Shown one piece after another: positions 1 through 9,452 of a DNA stretch of 64,000 nucleotides. The translations under genes and the position numbers were made by a program. Positions within the stretch are counted from its first letter, which is position 1. Every line of letters begins with the position of its first letter. The notes beneath the pieces are model-generated. The model saw only the letters and a list, made by a program, of their open reading frames with translations, made no database searches and was not told the DNA's origin. The DNA comes from Pseudomonadales bacterium (GTDB lineage Bacteria > Pseudomonadota > Gammaproteobacteria > Pseudomonadales > UBA5518), in assembly GCA_022072145.1 (NCBI GenBank), contig JAJVIG010000002.1:135517-199516 (forward strand), read 5' to 3'.

Positions 1-1875
1 TTCGGCTTCACCCAGGAGCTGACGGCCGGTGAACGGGAACTGTTGCGCACTGCGACCTCGCTGGACACCGGGGCCTTCGGCGATTTCGCCGCCACGCTGT
101 CGTTCATCCACGGCGAGCGCGGGGGGCTCGCCAGGAGCAGCATCACCGGCGGTGATCTGGGCCAGTACGATCAGCAGGCCTGGCGCGCGGCGCTGCGCTG
201 GACGCCCTCGGATACGGTCACGGCCGATTACGTCTACGACCATTACCAGCAGGACTCCAATACCAACCTCAGCCAGATCAGCCATGTGCGCCCGCTGCAC
301 GTGATGCTCGGCGGTCCGCATTACGAGCAGGTGGCGGCGGCCGCCGCGCCACGGCGGCGCGGGCAATTGCCGTACGCGGAAGACGGCAAGGACCAGACGC
401 TCGAGATCGACGGGCATGCGCTGACGGTGAGTGTCGACCTCGGGGCGGCGATGCTGAAGTCGATCTCGTCGTGGCGCGAATTCGACAACCGCTACGGTGG
501 CCAGGCATTCGGGGACTTTCTCACCGACGGCTCCGACGTGCTGGGGCCGGACTTCGACGGCAGCCTGGTTCCCGCAGGCAGCATGGTACCGGCGTTCGTC
601 TCCTCGGGGTTCAACGAGCACGAGCAGTGGTCGCAGGAGTTCCAGTTCGTGGGCCGCCTGTTCGACGAGCGCTTCGGCTACAACGCCGGTGTCTACTATT
701 TCCACGAAGAGGGGCGGCAACGGGATCCGCAGCGCTTTGCGTTTCCGGCGCTGTTCGCCTTCGGTGAGCTGGACGCCGACACGCAGGCTTATTTGTGCGC
801 CGGCGAATGCTACGGCAAGAGCGTGGTGCTGACGACGGCGCCGGACTACGAGTATGCGACCGACAACGACGCGTGGGCCGTCTACGGCCAGTTCGATTAC
901 CGCCTGAGTGAGCGGCTCACGGCGATTCTCGGGCTGCGCTGGAGCGTGGACGACAAGGCCACGACGCTGCACAACCTGTTCAACGACGTGGGGCTCGCGA
1001 CGCTGGCGGCCGACGATTCGTGGAATCATTTCAATCCCTCGTTCACGTTGACCTACGACTGGAGCGACACGCTCATGGTCTATGCGAAATACGCGAGCGG
1101 TTACCGCGCCGGCGGGTTCAACATCCGCGCGGCCACAACCAGCGCTTTCGAGACACCGGCCGACGAGGAAACCGTCGAATCGTGGGAAATCGGCGGCAAG
1201 AGCGAGTGGTTCGACAACCGCCTGCGCCTGAACGCAGCGATCTTCTACTACGAGTACGACGATCGGCAGGTGTCGCAGTTCGAGGCGGGCAGCGCGGGCG
1301 CCTCGTCGCGGATCGTCAATGCCGGCGCGTCGGAGGCGACCGGCGTGGAGATCGATCTGACCGCGGCGCCGACCGAAAGCCTGCTGCTGACCCTCGCCTA
1401 CGGGTACGTCGACATCGACTACACGCGCTTCGTCACCAGCGTGAACGACCCGGTCACCGGATTCCCGGTGTTCGATGACGAAGGCGAGGCGCTGGTCGCG
1501 GATATCGCGGACGTCGCGAGCACCACCACCGGTGGACCGGAAAATTCCGCTTCGATGATCGTCCAGTACACCTTTCCGCGCTGCAGCTTCGGTACCGTCG
1601 TCGCGCAGGTCGACGCCTCGTACGCCGGTGAGCGCACCTTCGCGCCGCAACTCAACCTGTACGATGCGAGCGACAGCTACACGCTGTGGAACGCGCGCCT
1701 CACGCTGCAGGAGATACCGGTGTCGCGCGGTGAGCTGTCGGTGGCGCTGTGGGGTCGCAACCTCGGCAACGAAGAGGTGCGCGAGTTCGGCATCGACTTC
1801 GGCGCGCTGGGGTATGCCACCAACACCTACCGCGAACTGCGCAGCGTCGGGGCCGACCTGCGCTACGTGTACTGA
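1..1875 (+). CDS. TonB-dependent outer-membrane receptor, C-terminal part (5' end outside window)
   Basis: The reading frame is open from base 1 to the TGA at 1873-1875 and encodes about 624 residues. It lacks the signal peptide, TonB box and plug, which must lie upstream of the window. What is visible is barrel sequence: repeated amphipathic strands rich in Tyr, Trp, Phe and Asp, with typical receptor phrases such as YAKYASGYRAGGFN and a late WGRNLGNEEVREFGIDFG segment, ending in Tyr (LRYVY), as outer-membrane barrels often do. The family moves large or scarce substrates across the outer membrane with energy from TonB-ExbBD. The next gene starts 25 bases downstream on the same strand and encodes a PQQ/cytochrome dehydrogenase, so the receptor may import that enzyme's substrate or its cofactor; this is inference. 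Substrate unknown. Confidence 0.9.
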   Translation, partial: FGFTQELTAGERELLRTATSLDTGAFGDFAATLSFIHGERGGLARSSITGGDLGQYDQQAWRAALRWTPSDTVTADYVYDHYQQDSNTNLSQISHVRPLHVMLGGPHYEQVAAAAAPRRRGQLPYAEDGKDQTLEIDGHALTVSVDLGAAMLKSISSWREFDNRYGGQAFGDFLTDGSDVLGPDFDGSLVPAGSMVPAFVSSGFNEHEQWSQEFQFVGRLFDERFGYNAGVYYFHEEGRQRDPQRFAFPALFAFGELDADTQAYLCAGECYGKSVVLTTAPDYEYATDNDAWAVYGQFDYRLSERLTAILGLRWSVDDKATTLHNLFNDVGLATLAADDSWNHFNPSFTLTYDWSDTLMVYAKYASGYRAGGFNIRAATTSAFETPADEETVESWEIGGKSEWFDNRLRLNAAIFYYEYDDRQVSQFEAGSAGASSRIVNAGASEATGVEIDLTAAPTESLLLTLAYGYVDIDYTRFVTSVNDPVTGFPVFDDEGEALVADIADVASTTTGGPENSASMIVQYTFPRCSFGTVVAQVDASYAGERTFAPQLNLYDASDSYTLWNARLTLQEIPVSRGELSVALWGRNLGNEEVREFGIDFGALGYATNTYRELRSVGADLRYVY

Positions 1876-1900
1876 TCTGTTCATCAAGGACGCTCGCACC

Positions 1901-3757
1901 ATGCAGGCACGAGTACGATGCGCGCCACGTCGAGCGGCGCTGGCCGGAGTCGCACTGCTGCTCGCCGCGGCAACCGGGCCGGCCGGGGCAGTGCAACTCG
2001 ACGCCCACGGCAACGTGATCGGCGGCCCCGGCGAGGACGCGCCGGCGGCGCGCCTGTATGCGGCACGTTGCGCCTCCTGCCACGATCACCCCGAGGGTCG
2101 CGTGCCGCCACGCGCGGCGTTGCGCTACACCCCGCCGGAGAACGTGCTGCACGCGCTGCGTGCCGGCGCGATGCGGCCGATGGCCGAGGGGCTGTCGGAC
2201 GAACAGATCCGTTCGCTGGTCGTGCTGCTGACGGGCCGCGAGGCCGAGCCGCCGGTGGATCCGATGGCCAATGCCTGCACGTCGCCACTGGACGAGGTGG
2301 TGCTCGAACCGTCGGACTGGAGCAGCATCCAGGCCGATCCGCGCAACGTCCGCTACCGTGCCGATGCGGGAATCGACGCCGCCAGCGTGCCGAAGCTGCG
2401 CCTGCGCTGGAGCTTCGCGTACCCGGGGCGTGCGGCGGGGCCGGTCAGTCTCGCGGGCAATCGCGTCTACCTCGCAGCGAGCACTTACGTGCTCTCGCTC
2501 GATGCCGCGACCGGCTGCACCCGCTGGGCGCAGCCGGTCGAAGGCCGCGTGGTGCGTGCTGTCACGCTGGCGACGGTGCCGCAGGCCGGTGGCGAGCGCG
2601 TGGTGGCGCTGTACGGTGACGACAACAGCACCCTGACCGCGCTCGATGCGCGCAGCGGCGCGCCGCTGTGGGCGACGCGCGTCGAGGAGCATGCGCTGTC
2701 GCGCATCACCGCGGCACCGGCCGTGCATGCGGGGCGCGTGTACGTGCCGATTTCCGGCATCGAGGATCCGCTCACGCACGAACCCGCACACGCCTGCTGT
2801 ACCTCGCGTGGCGGGGTGGCGGCGCTCGATCTCGTGAGCGGACGTCTGCTGTGGAAGCGCTATCACATCGCCGAGGAGCCGGTGTTGCGATCGGCGCCGG
2901 ATGCGGACCCGCCGCGTTTCGGCCCGGCCGGCGCCGCGACCTACACACCGCTCGCCATCGATGCGAAGCGGGGCCTGGTGTACGCGAGCACCGCCGAGGA
3001 GTACGGCTTCCTGAATCCGCAGGGGCCTTACTCGGTGATCGCCTACGATCTGGAGACCGGCGAGCGGCGTTGGCAGCGGCAGTTCCTGCCGGGCGCCGCC
3101 GAGCGCGAGGCGATCTGCGCGGCGCACCCGCAGACCGATTGCCGCAACCTGTTCTCGATGGGTACGTCGGTGTCGATCCTGCAGGTGGGCGAAGGGCGCG
3201 AGGTGCTGGCGGTAGGGCAGAAGTGGGGCTGGGTGTACGGACTGGATCCCGATCGCGACGGTGCGGAGCTGTGGCGCACGCGGGTCGCACTGGGCGGTGA
3301 CCTCGGCGGCGTGATGTACGGCATGGCGTTCGACGGTACCGCGCTGTACGTGCCGGTGTCGGACGACGAGGTGCGTGCACCGCATCGGCCGGGCGGGCTG
3401 GCGGCACTCGACCCGGCGACCGGTGCCGTGCTGTGGCGGGTCGCGGGGCCCGATCCACACTGTGCGTGGGGAACCGACGGCTGTCTGGCGGCGTTCGTCG
3501 CGGCGCCCACCGCGGTTCCCGGCGCAGTGTTCAGCGGTTCATGGGACGGCTATCTGCGTGTCTACGCGACGCGCGACGGCAGCCTGCTGCGCGCGATCGA
3601 CACCGGGGGCGAATTCGCCGCCGTGGGCGGAGCGACCGCGCGCGGCGGGCAGGTATCGGGGTACCCGGTCGTGATCGGCCGCGGCGCCGTCTACGTCACC
3701 TCGGGCGCGAGTTCGATCCTGCATCCCGGTAACGCCTTGCTGGTCTACACGCCGTAG
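1901..3757 (+). CDS. Quinohemoprotein dehydrogenase, polyvinyl-alcohol-dehydrogenase-like (cytochrome c + PQQ propeller)
   Basis: A 618-residue protein. It has a Sec-type signal peptide (about residues 1-30), then a cytochrome c domain with haem motif CASCH at 57-61 and a Met-rich stretch (MRPMAEGLS) that can supply the axial ligand. A PQQ-type eight-blade propeller fills the rest, with repeated ALDxxxGxxxW blade ends. A vicinal Cys pair (C299-C300, in CCTSRGG) matches the pair conserved in polyvinyl-alcohol dehydrogenases, and the cytochrome-first domain order is also that of the PVA dehydrogenase family. It should be periplasmic, oxidising a secondary alcohol and passing electrons to cytochromes. 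The ATG at 1901 lies just before the signal peptide. Its TAG stop (3755-3757) is supplied by the first repeat unit that follows. The true substrate need not be polyvinyl alcohol. No PQQ biosynthesis genes are present in the window. Confidence 0.85.
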   Translation: MQARVRCAPRRAALAGVALLLAAATGPAGAVQLDAHGNVIGGPGEDAPAARLYAARCASCHDHPEGRVPPRAALRYTPPENVLHALRAGAMRPMAEGLSDEQIRSLVVLLTGREAEPPVDPMANACTSPLDEVVLEPSDWSSIQADPRNVRYRADAGIDAASVPKLRLRWSFAYPGRAAGPVSLAGNRVYLAASTYVLSLDAATGCTRWAQPVEGRVVRAVTLATVPQAGGERVVALYGDDNSTLTALDARSGAPLWATRVEEHALSRITAAPAVHAGRVYVPISGIEDPLTHEPAHACCTSRGGVAALDLVSGRLLWKRYHIAEEPVLRSAPDADPPRFGPAGAATYTPLAIDAKRGLVYASTAEEYGFLNPQGPYSVIAYDLETGERRWQRQFLPGAAEREAICAAHPQTDCRNLFSMGTSVSILQVGEGREVLAVGQKWGWVYGLDPDRDGAELWRTRVALGGDLGGVMYGMAFDGTALYVPVSDDEVRAPHRPGGLAALDPATGAVLWRVAGPDPHCAWGTDGCLAAFVAAPTAVPGAVFSGSWDGYLRVYATRDGSLLRAIDTGGEFAAVGGATARGGQVSGYPVVIGRGAVYVTSGASSILHPGNALLVYTP

Positions 3758-3892
3758 GTTCGGCCTGTGGCCGAACAGGTCCGCGTAGGTTCGGCCTGCG
3801 GCCGAACAGATGTCCGGGCACAGCCCGGACCTGCACGATGCCGTAGGTTCGGCCTGCGGCCGAACGCGTGTCCGCGCAGGTTCGGCCGTGCC
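3754..3892. repeat. GTAG-headed REP/BIME-like palindromic repeat cluster (locus 1)
   Basis: Three near-identical 23-base units lie at 3754-3776, 3785-3807 and 3843-3865. Each has the head GTAGG followed by an inverted repeat TTCGGCC-TGY-GGCCGAA. A partial fourth unit starts at about 3876. Between units two and three is a second palindrome, GTCCGGGCACAGCCCGGAC (3812-3830), which is the same design with different arms and opposite orientation (its GCAGG head is on the minus strand). The tetranucleotide GTAG at the foot of a hairpin is the hallmark of REP elements mobilised by RAYT transposases (established family knowledge). No RAYT gene is in the window. The cluster sits between convergent genes, where the hairpins may also act in termination or mRNA stability. 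The first unit contains the stop codon of the upstream gene. Confidence 0.85.
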
Positions 3893-3905
3893 GTGCTGTG
3901 GCGCG

Positions 3906-6481
3906 CTAGAACTCCCAGGTCACGTCGATGCCGTAGGTGCGCGGTTCGCCGTATTGTGCGGCGATCGGTCCGAGCACACCGAAGTTTATGCCGTACGAGT
4001 TGTATTCCTCGTCGGTCAGGTTGCGCGCCCACAGCGACGCGCGCAGCGTGCCGCTCGGCAGCTGGACGTTCTCGATGCCGATGCGGGCGTTGACGAGCAG
4101 CTTGTCCTCGAGGATCACGTCGTCGAAGACGTAGGGATAACCGCTGTAACTGCCGCTCCAGATCGCCGCTGCCTGGACCTCGTCGTTCCAGAACAGCTCG
4201 AGGTGCGCCATGAAGTCGGCCCGGTCGGTGCTCGCGAACACCCAGTCGGTGACCAGCGACAACTGGTCGTCCGCGGAGTTGCTGCGTACCGCGCGGTCGT
4301 CGAGGTCGATGCAGGTGCCGAGGTAGGCTCCCGTTCCGCACACCGGCGGATACTCCTCGAAATCACCGTCGAGGTGCGCCCAGCTCGCCGCGAAACGCAG
4401 GTCGTCGGTCGGCACCCACAGCAGCTCGATCTCCGATCCCCAGCGTTCGGCCTTGCCGGCGTTCTGGAAGCCGGACGTCGGCGTGCCGGTGTTCGGATCG
4501 ACCTTGATCGTGCCGATCTGCATGTCGTCGTAGGTGAACGCGAAGATCGATGCGTTCACGCGCAGCACGCCGGGGACCACGTCGGATTTCACGCCGAGTT
4601 CCCACTGCTCGATCGTTTCCTCGTCGAACGGGTTGTTGTAGACCTCGCCGTTGAAGCCACCGCTGCGGTACCCGGTGGCCCAGCGCAGGAACACGTTGGT
4701 GTCGCCGGTCGCCTGGTAGGCCAGGGTCAGACTGCCACTGTCGTTGTCGAAGTCCTGTTCGAATTCGTCACCCCAGGTCGCCATCGGGAACTGTTCGCCG
4801 GTGTAGTCCAGGTTGACGCCGAGATTCAGCGGGCTGCCGCTGAACAGTCCGCGCCCCGACGAGGCGCCGTCGTCGAGGTAGCGGTACGTGACGCCCTTGG
4901 TTTCCCTGGTATGGCGATACCCGGCCGTGATCGCGAGCCGGTCGTCGAGCACCGGCGGGGTCCACGTGAACTGCGTGTAGAACGCCTTGGCTTCGGTGTC
5001 GTTGTCGTAGACGCGCGTGCCCACGCCTCCGACCGGCACGGCGGTGAACGCCTGGTTGTCGAAGGTGCCCTCGTCCTCGAACCAGTACAGGCCGACCGCG
5101 TACTGCAGGCGATCGGTCGCACCGACCATCTGCAGTTCCTGCGAGAACTGTTCGTACTCGAACATCGCGTGCTGCGTATAGCCGTAGGCGCCACCGAAAT
5201 CGTCGATCAGGCTCCACAGCTTGGCCATCGCCTCGCGCGGATACTGCAGCAGCGACGACGGGAACTGTGCCTGGTAGGCGTAGAGCTGGTACAGCGTGCC
5301 GCTGGCGAAATCGTTAAGGATGCCCGCACCGTTGGCGCCGACCGTGTTGTCGAGCCCGTCCAGATCGCCGGTGTTGTACTGCTTCACGTCGCGCCATGCC
5401 GTGATCGACTTGAACTCGACCGCACCCAGCGCGCCCAGATCGTCGAAATTCCAGGCTGCCGTCAGGCTGTGGCCGTCCGCATCGCCCCAGGTCCGGGAGT
5501 CGGTATCGGAGGTGCCGTCGTCGGGGCGCACGTCGATACGGCGCAGGTCGGAGTAGGCGGCAGCCGTCAGCTTGACCGAATCGAGCCAGCGCCCGAAGGT
5601 CGGGTCGCCGGCCGCGGCCACGGCGAGCGGCCCCTGGCTGAGCAGGGCCGCGTTGCCGGCCTGCACGTACCCCTGCAGTGCCGTGAGACGCCCGGTGGCC
5701 ACGCCGGTGGCCGGGTTGAACGCCAGCGGCGTCAGCCCCACCAGTTCCTGGGTCGTATTGGCTTCGTCGATCTCGCTGCGGTCGTAGGCGTAGTCGATCG
5801 TGATTGCCGCGGTCGGCTCCCAGCGCAGCGCGACACGGTAGGCCTGACGGTCGGTGTCGTCGAACTCCTGGCGATTCGTCGCCTCGGGGCGCGGGCCATA
5901 GAAGCCGTCGCGCTTGCGCGTCTGGGCGCCGAGGCTCGCCTTCAGCGTCCCCGCCCCGTCGCCTTCCGAGCCGAGCGTCGGCGTGTCCAGCGTCCCGCGC
6001 AGCGCCCACAGGCCCTCGTTGCCGAGCGTGCCGCTCAGCTTGCCGCCGAGCTCTCCCGTGGGCTTGCGCGTGACGAAGTTCACTGCGCCGCCGGTCGAGT
6101 TGCGTCCGTACAGCGTGCCTTGCGGGCCGCGCAGCACTTCCACGCGCTCGAGTTCGGCCACGTCGAGCGAGGAGCCGACCTGCTTGCCGATCAGCACGCC
6201 GTCCACGTAGAGGCCGATCGCCTGGTCGACCGACAGGTTCGCCGGGCTGCCGCCGGCCACGCCACGCATCGTGATCGCCATGTTGCCGCGCGAACCCGGG
6301 GACACGAAACCGCCGACGTTGGGAACCGCTTATCCTCGCGCTTCTGCGCGGTGACGATCATCTCCTCGATGCCGAGGTTGGTGACGTCGTCCTGCGCGTG
6401 CGCGCCGCCGGCGAGCCACAGGCTGCCGGAGGTGGCGACGGCCAGGGCGAGCGCGGACTGGGTGAGCCTGGGTTGCAACAT
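3906..6481 (-). pseudogene. TonB-dependent receptor, disrupted in the plug domain by deletion plus frameshift
   Basis: Translation from the ATG at 6479-6481 gives a signal peptide (SGSLWLAGGAHAQ) and a TonB box (IEEMIVTAQKRED), then runs into nonsense after about residue 50. The rest of the receptor is intact in another frame: a PNVGGFVSPGSRG plug segment, LRGPQGTLYGRNSTGGAVN, then the complete barrel ending in TWEF at 3906. In that second frame a TAA lies immediately before GCGGTTCCCAAC (near 6330), so the two parts cannot be read as one. Compared with the intact receptor at 26517, about 33 residues between TAQKRE and PNV are missing, so this is a deletion of roughly 100 bases and not only a one-base error. 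A GTG at 6305 could start the long frame but would give a product with no signal peptide or TonB box. Probably a dead or phase-off receptor. Confidence 0.75.
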
Positions 6482-6564
6482 GGTCGATATCCCCCCGGAT
6501 GGTGTTCAGGATGGTCGTGATCGAGTGCCGGCCAGCGGGGCGGGGTCGGTGTCCGCCGCGGATC

Positions 6565-7395
6565 TCAGGTGGCGCCGTTCGTGGTCCGGAACGGCGCGAG
6601 AAAATGCGCGATGAGTTCGGGCGGCAGTCCCTTGAAGGTGCGCTGCTTGCTGGTCGAGATGCCGTGCAGCTGGCGCAGGGTGCCGAACACGCGCGCCAGA
6701 TGCGCGCCGGCGAGCACACCCTCGATCACCGGCACCGCGGTACCGCCGACCTTGTGATAACCGGCGCGGGTGAGCACGGCGAATCCCGCGCAGGAAGTCA
6801 CGATCACCTCGGCGCCGTCCTCGATCGCGCCGAGTGCGGCTTCCTCGAAGCGCGGAATCACGTGCGTGCGCACGCGTTCCGGGTCTTCGAACCACGGGAT
6901 CAGGCTTTCCTCGAGGTCGGCGGTGCGCACCGGATTGCGCCGGATCGCCTTGTCGGCGAGTCCGTAGGCCTCGAGGTTCGCCTCGACGATGTCCGCGCAG
7001 TCACGCTCGACGCCGACCGCCGCGAAGCGCTTGCCTAGCGAGCAGGCCAGCAGCATCGCGCTCTCGGTGATGCCGAGCACTGGAATGTCCAGCGCCTCGC
7101 GCGCCATCAGCAGTGCCGGATCGTTGCCGCAGCCGATCAGCGCGACGTCGGCGCCGACTTCCTGGGCCGCGAACAGGCCTTCGAGCAGGCCGATGTTGTT
7201 GTACGCGGTCATGAACTGCCGCGTCGTGATGTACGAGGAGCGGTTGTTGTAGCCGACCGAAACCTCGGCCCCGGCCCCCGCGGCGTCCCTCACGACCTGC
7301 GCGATGCCGTTGTGCACGACGGACTTCGCGGTGCCGAAGATGCGGTCGTGGCTGCCCTCGGGGGACATGAACTGCAGGTGTATGGCGATGCTCAC
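6565..7395 (-). CDS. Asp/Glu/hydantoin racemase-family enzyme
   Basis: With a GTG start at 7393-7395 (VSIAIHLQFMSPEG) the protein has 276 residues; a GAGGAG lies about 12 bases upstream. The frame stays open upstream to an ATG at 7545, but that extension is Arg-rich and overlaps the divergent gene. Two Cys motifs typical of the cofactor-independent racemase/isomerase superfamily are visible: ALIGCGNDPALL in the N-terminal half and IVTSCAGFAVL in the C-terminal half. These are the expected proton-shuttling cysteines. Members act on aspartate, glutamate, hydantoins, maleate or allantoin-type compounds; the sequence does not tell which. A LysR regulator starts 148 bases away on the other strand, a common arrangement for a regulator and its target. 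The protein should be cytoplasmic. Confidence 0.8.
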   Translation of the reverse strand: MSIAIHLQFMSPEGSHDRIFGTAKSVVHNGIAQVVRDAAGAGAEVSVGYNNRSSYITTRQFMTAYNNIGLLEGLFAAQEVGADVALIGCGNDPALLMAREALDIPVLGITESAMLLACSLGKRFAAVGVERDCADIVEANLEAYGLADKAIRRNPVRTADLEESLIPWFEDPERVRTHVIPRFEEAALGAIEDGAEVIVTSCAGFAVLTRAGYHKVGGTAVPVIEGVLAGAHLARVFGTLRQLHGISTSKQRTFKGLPPELIAHFLAPFRTTNGAT

Positions 7396-7543
7396 GATAT
7401 CGTCGCTCTCCTCGTGTACGGTACGCAGGGCGGTCTTGCCGGCCGCGGCGTGATGCCGAACAATCGACCCGCGTACCCCCATGCGCCGCGCTACCGTAGT
7501 CGGGCGCTCGCGCATGATCCAGTGAATGTGCTGCATGAACGCC
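7396..7543. promoter_or_regulatory. Divergent intergenic region between racemase-family gene and LysR gene
   Basis: This 148-base gap lies between the divergent starts chosen at 7395 and 7544. LysR regulators usually bind such regions and control both genes. I see no convincing -35/-10 pair or T-N11-A palindrome by eye, so this is a positional call only. Confidence 0.35.
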
Positions 7544-8464
7544 ATGAAACGAATCGATGTCCGCCGTATCGATCTGAACCTGCTGGTCGCCTTCGAGGCG
7601 ATCTACGAGGAAGGCTCGGTGACGGCGGCGAGCCAGCGCCTGTGCCTCACGCAATCGGCGCTGAGCCATGCACTGGCGCGGCTGCGCGAGCTGTGCGGCG
7701 ATCCGCTGTTCGAACGCCACGGCAAGGCGACCGTGCCCACCGCCCTGGCCCGCGGCCTGATCGGGCCGGTGCAATCCGCGCTCGGCCAGCTCGAACGCTC
7801 GCTGAACCAGCCCGCGGCCGCGAGCAGCGGACGCGCGCGCCGACGGCTGTCGATCGGTCTGGTGTCGTTGTACGAGGCGGCGTTCGTGCCGCGGCTAGTT
7901 GCGTGCATGGGAGACGATCCCGCGTACGAGATCGAGGTGGCGCACTACCAGCCGGGGAAACTCGAGGTGCATCTCGAGAGCGGCCGCTTCGATGCCGCGA
8001 TCCAGATGCAGGTGCCGCATTCCAGCCAGGTCTGCAGCGAGCCGTTGATCGACGAGCGGCTGGCCATCATGGCGCGCGCCGACCATCCGGCGGCCGGCGA
8101 GGGCTTCGATCTGCGCAGCTACCTCGAACAGGATCACGTGCTGGTGATCTCGAGCGAGCGCTGGACCGACTTCGTCAGCCTGGAGTTCGAACGCCTGCGC
8201 CTGGCGCGCCGGATCGTGCTGCGCTGTCAGGATTACTGGACGGCGTGCAAGGCGGTCGCCGGGTCACACCTGTTGCTGACCGCCCAGCAGGCCGCACTCG
8301 GGCAGATCGTGTCCTCGTTTCCCGGAACGCGCCTGTGGCCGATGCCGCGCGATATGGACACGGTCGAGACGATGGAAGTGCGCCTGTACTGGCACGCCGC
8401 GCGCGACAGCGACCCGGACCTGCGCTGGCTGCGCGGGAAGCTGCGCGCGATCTTCGCCGCCTGA
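7544..8464 (+). CDS. LysR-family transcriptional regulator
   Basis: About 306 residues from the ATG at 7544 (MKRIDVRRIDLNLLVAFEAI). In-frame ATGs at 7526 and 7535 would add only a few residues and are not excluded; no strong ribosome-binding site decides between them. The N-terminal winged helix-turn-helix is clear (SVTAASQRLCLTQSALSHALARL), followed by FERHGKATVPT, a typical end of the LysR DNA-binding domain. The C-terminal effector domain follows at normal length. The divergent position next to the racemase-family gene suggests that gene is the target and that its substrate or product may be the inducer (inference). Confidence 0.9.
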   Translation: MKRIDVRRIDLNLLVAFEAIYEEGSVTAASQRLCLTQSALSHALARLRELCGDPLFERHGKATVPTALARGLIGPVQSALGQLERSLNQPAAASSGRARRRLSIGLVSLYEAAFVPRLVACMGDDPAYEIEVAHYQPGKLEVHLESGRFDAAIQMQVPHSSQVCSEPLIDERLAIMARADHPAAGEGFDLRSYLEQDHVLVISSERWTDFVSLEFERLRLARRIVLRCQDYWTACKAVAGSHLLLTAQQAALGQIVSSFPGTRLWPMPRDMDTVETMEVRLYWHAARDSDPDLRWLRGKLRAIFAA

Positions 8465-8478
8465 CGGCGTGAATGCCT

Positions 8479-9312
8479 TCAGAACATCCACGCACCGCCG
8501 CTGACGCTGACCATCTGGCCGGTGATGTAGCTCGCGCGATCCGAGGCGAGGAACATCGTCAGCCACGCGATGTCCTCGGGCCTGCCGAGGCGCGGGATCG
8601 GCAGACCGCTCATGTTGAACAGCGAGCCGTCCTGCAGCGCGCGCTGCATATCGTCGGGTTTGCCCATGGTCTCGAAGCCGAAGCGGTTCCAGAAGCTGCC
8701 CTCGCCGACGTCGGTGGCTTCGTACGGCACGATCCAGCCCGGACAGATCGTGTTGACGCGTACGCCTTTCTTCGCCCATTCCCACGCGAGCGCCTTGCCG
8801 AAACTGTTCACGAAACCCTTGGTGCCGCCGTAGTGGATCACGTTCGCGGCCGCCTCGCCGAGCAGCGAGGAGTTCGACGAGATGTTGATTATCGAGCCGT
8901 GGCCGCGTGCCAGCATGTCGGCGCCGACCGCCTGGCAGCAGTTCACGACACCGTTCACGTTCAGTGCGAGTTCCCATTGCCGGCTCGACTCGTCGAGGTC
9001 CTCGAAGGCGCACGGATGCGCCACGCCGCCGGCGTTGTTGACCAGCACGTCGATCGGGCCGAAGGCCTCGTGGGCCCGCGCGATCATCGCATCGACGCTG
9101 GCGCGCGCGGTCACGTCGGTGCCGACGGCGAGCACGCGGCCGGCGAAACCGGCATCGCGCACCTCCTGTGCGAGGCGCTGTCCGGTCGCCTCGTCGCGGG
9201 AGGCGCTGACCACGTTGCAGCCTTCGCGCGCGAACTCGAGCACCAGCCCGCGGCCGATGCCGCCGCTGCCGCCGGTCACGATCACCGTCTTGCCTGCGAG
9301 TCCGAGGTCCAT
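8479..9312 (-). CDS. Short-chain dehydrogenase/reductase (SDR)
   Basis: A 277-residue classical SDR. Start ATG 9310-9312 (MDLGLAGKTVIVTGG) is preceded by GGAG about ten bases upstream; the open frame continues further upstream but without SDR similarity. Visible motifs are the nucleotide-binding GGSGGIG (14-20), NNAGG (92-96) and the catalytic set S148, Y161 and K165 (HYGGTKG). Absence of Arg right after the glycine motif and a late SVSGGAWMF tail fit an NAD(P)-dependent oxidoreductase of the 3-oxoacyl/hydroxysteroid type. Cytoplasmic; substrate unknown. It stands alone between the convergent LysR gene and the divergent CYTH gene. Confidence 0.9.
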   Translation of the reverse strand: MDLGLAGKTVIVTGGSGGIGRGLVLEFAREGCNVVSASRDEATGQRLAQEVRDAGFAGRVLAVGTDVTARASVDAMIARAHEAFGPIDVLVNNAGGVAHPCAFEDLDESSRQWELALNVNGVVNCCQAVGADMLARGHGSIINISSNSSLLGEAAANVIHYGGTKGFVNSFGKALAWEWAKKGVRVNTICPGWIVPYEATDVGEGSFWNRFGFETMGKPDDMQRALQDGSLFNMSGLPIPRLGRPEDIAWLTMFLASDRASYITGQMVSVSGGAWMF

Positions 9313-9452
9313 GCGCGTTGCTCCGTCTGTGTGGTATGTGTCCGGACATTCTCGATTCCTCGGGTCGTCCACGCAAGGGTATGGCAGAACACGCGACGCA
9401 CCAGTACGCCAGCGCGTACGATGGGCGCGTGTGCATCGATGGGGCGACGACG

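Noticed and set aside
1700..3460. 586-codon open frame on the minus strand under the quinohemoprotein gene
   Set aside because: Low-complexity Arg/His composition, no motif or ribosome-binding site. The plus strand encodes haem and PQQ motifs.
3810..6614. Very long open frame on the plus strand opposite the broken TonB receptor
   Set aside because: Its translation is Arg/Val/Glu-rich without domains. It is the antisense frame of a GC-rich receptor gene, and the minus strand shows clear receptor motifs.
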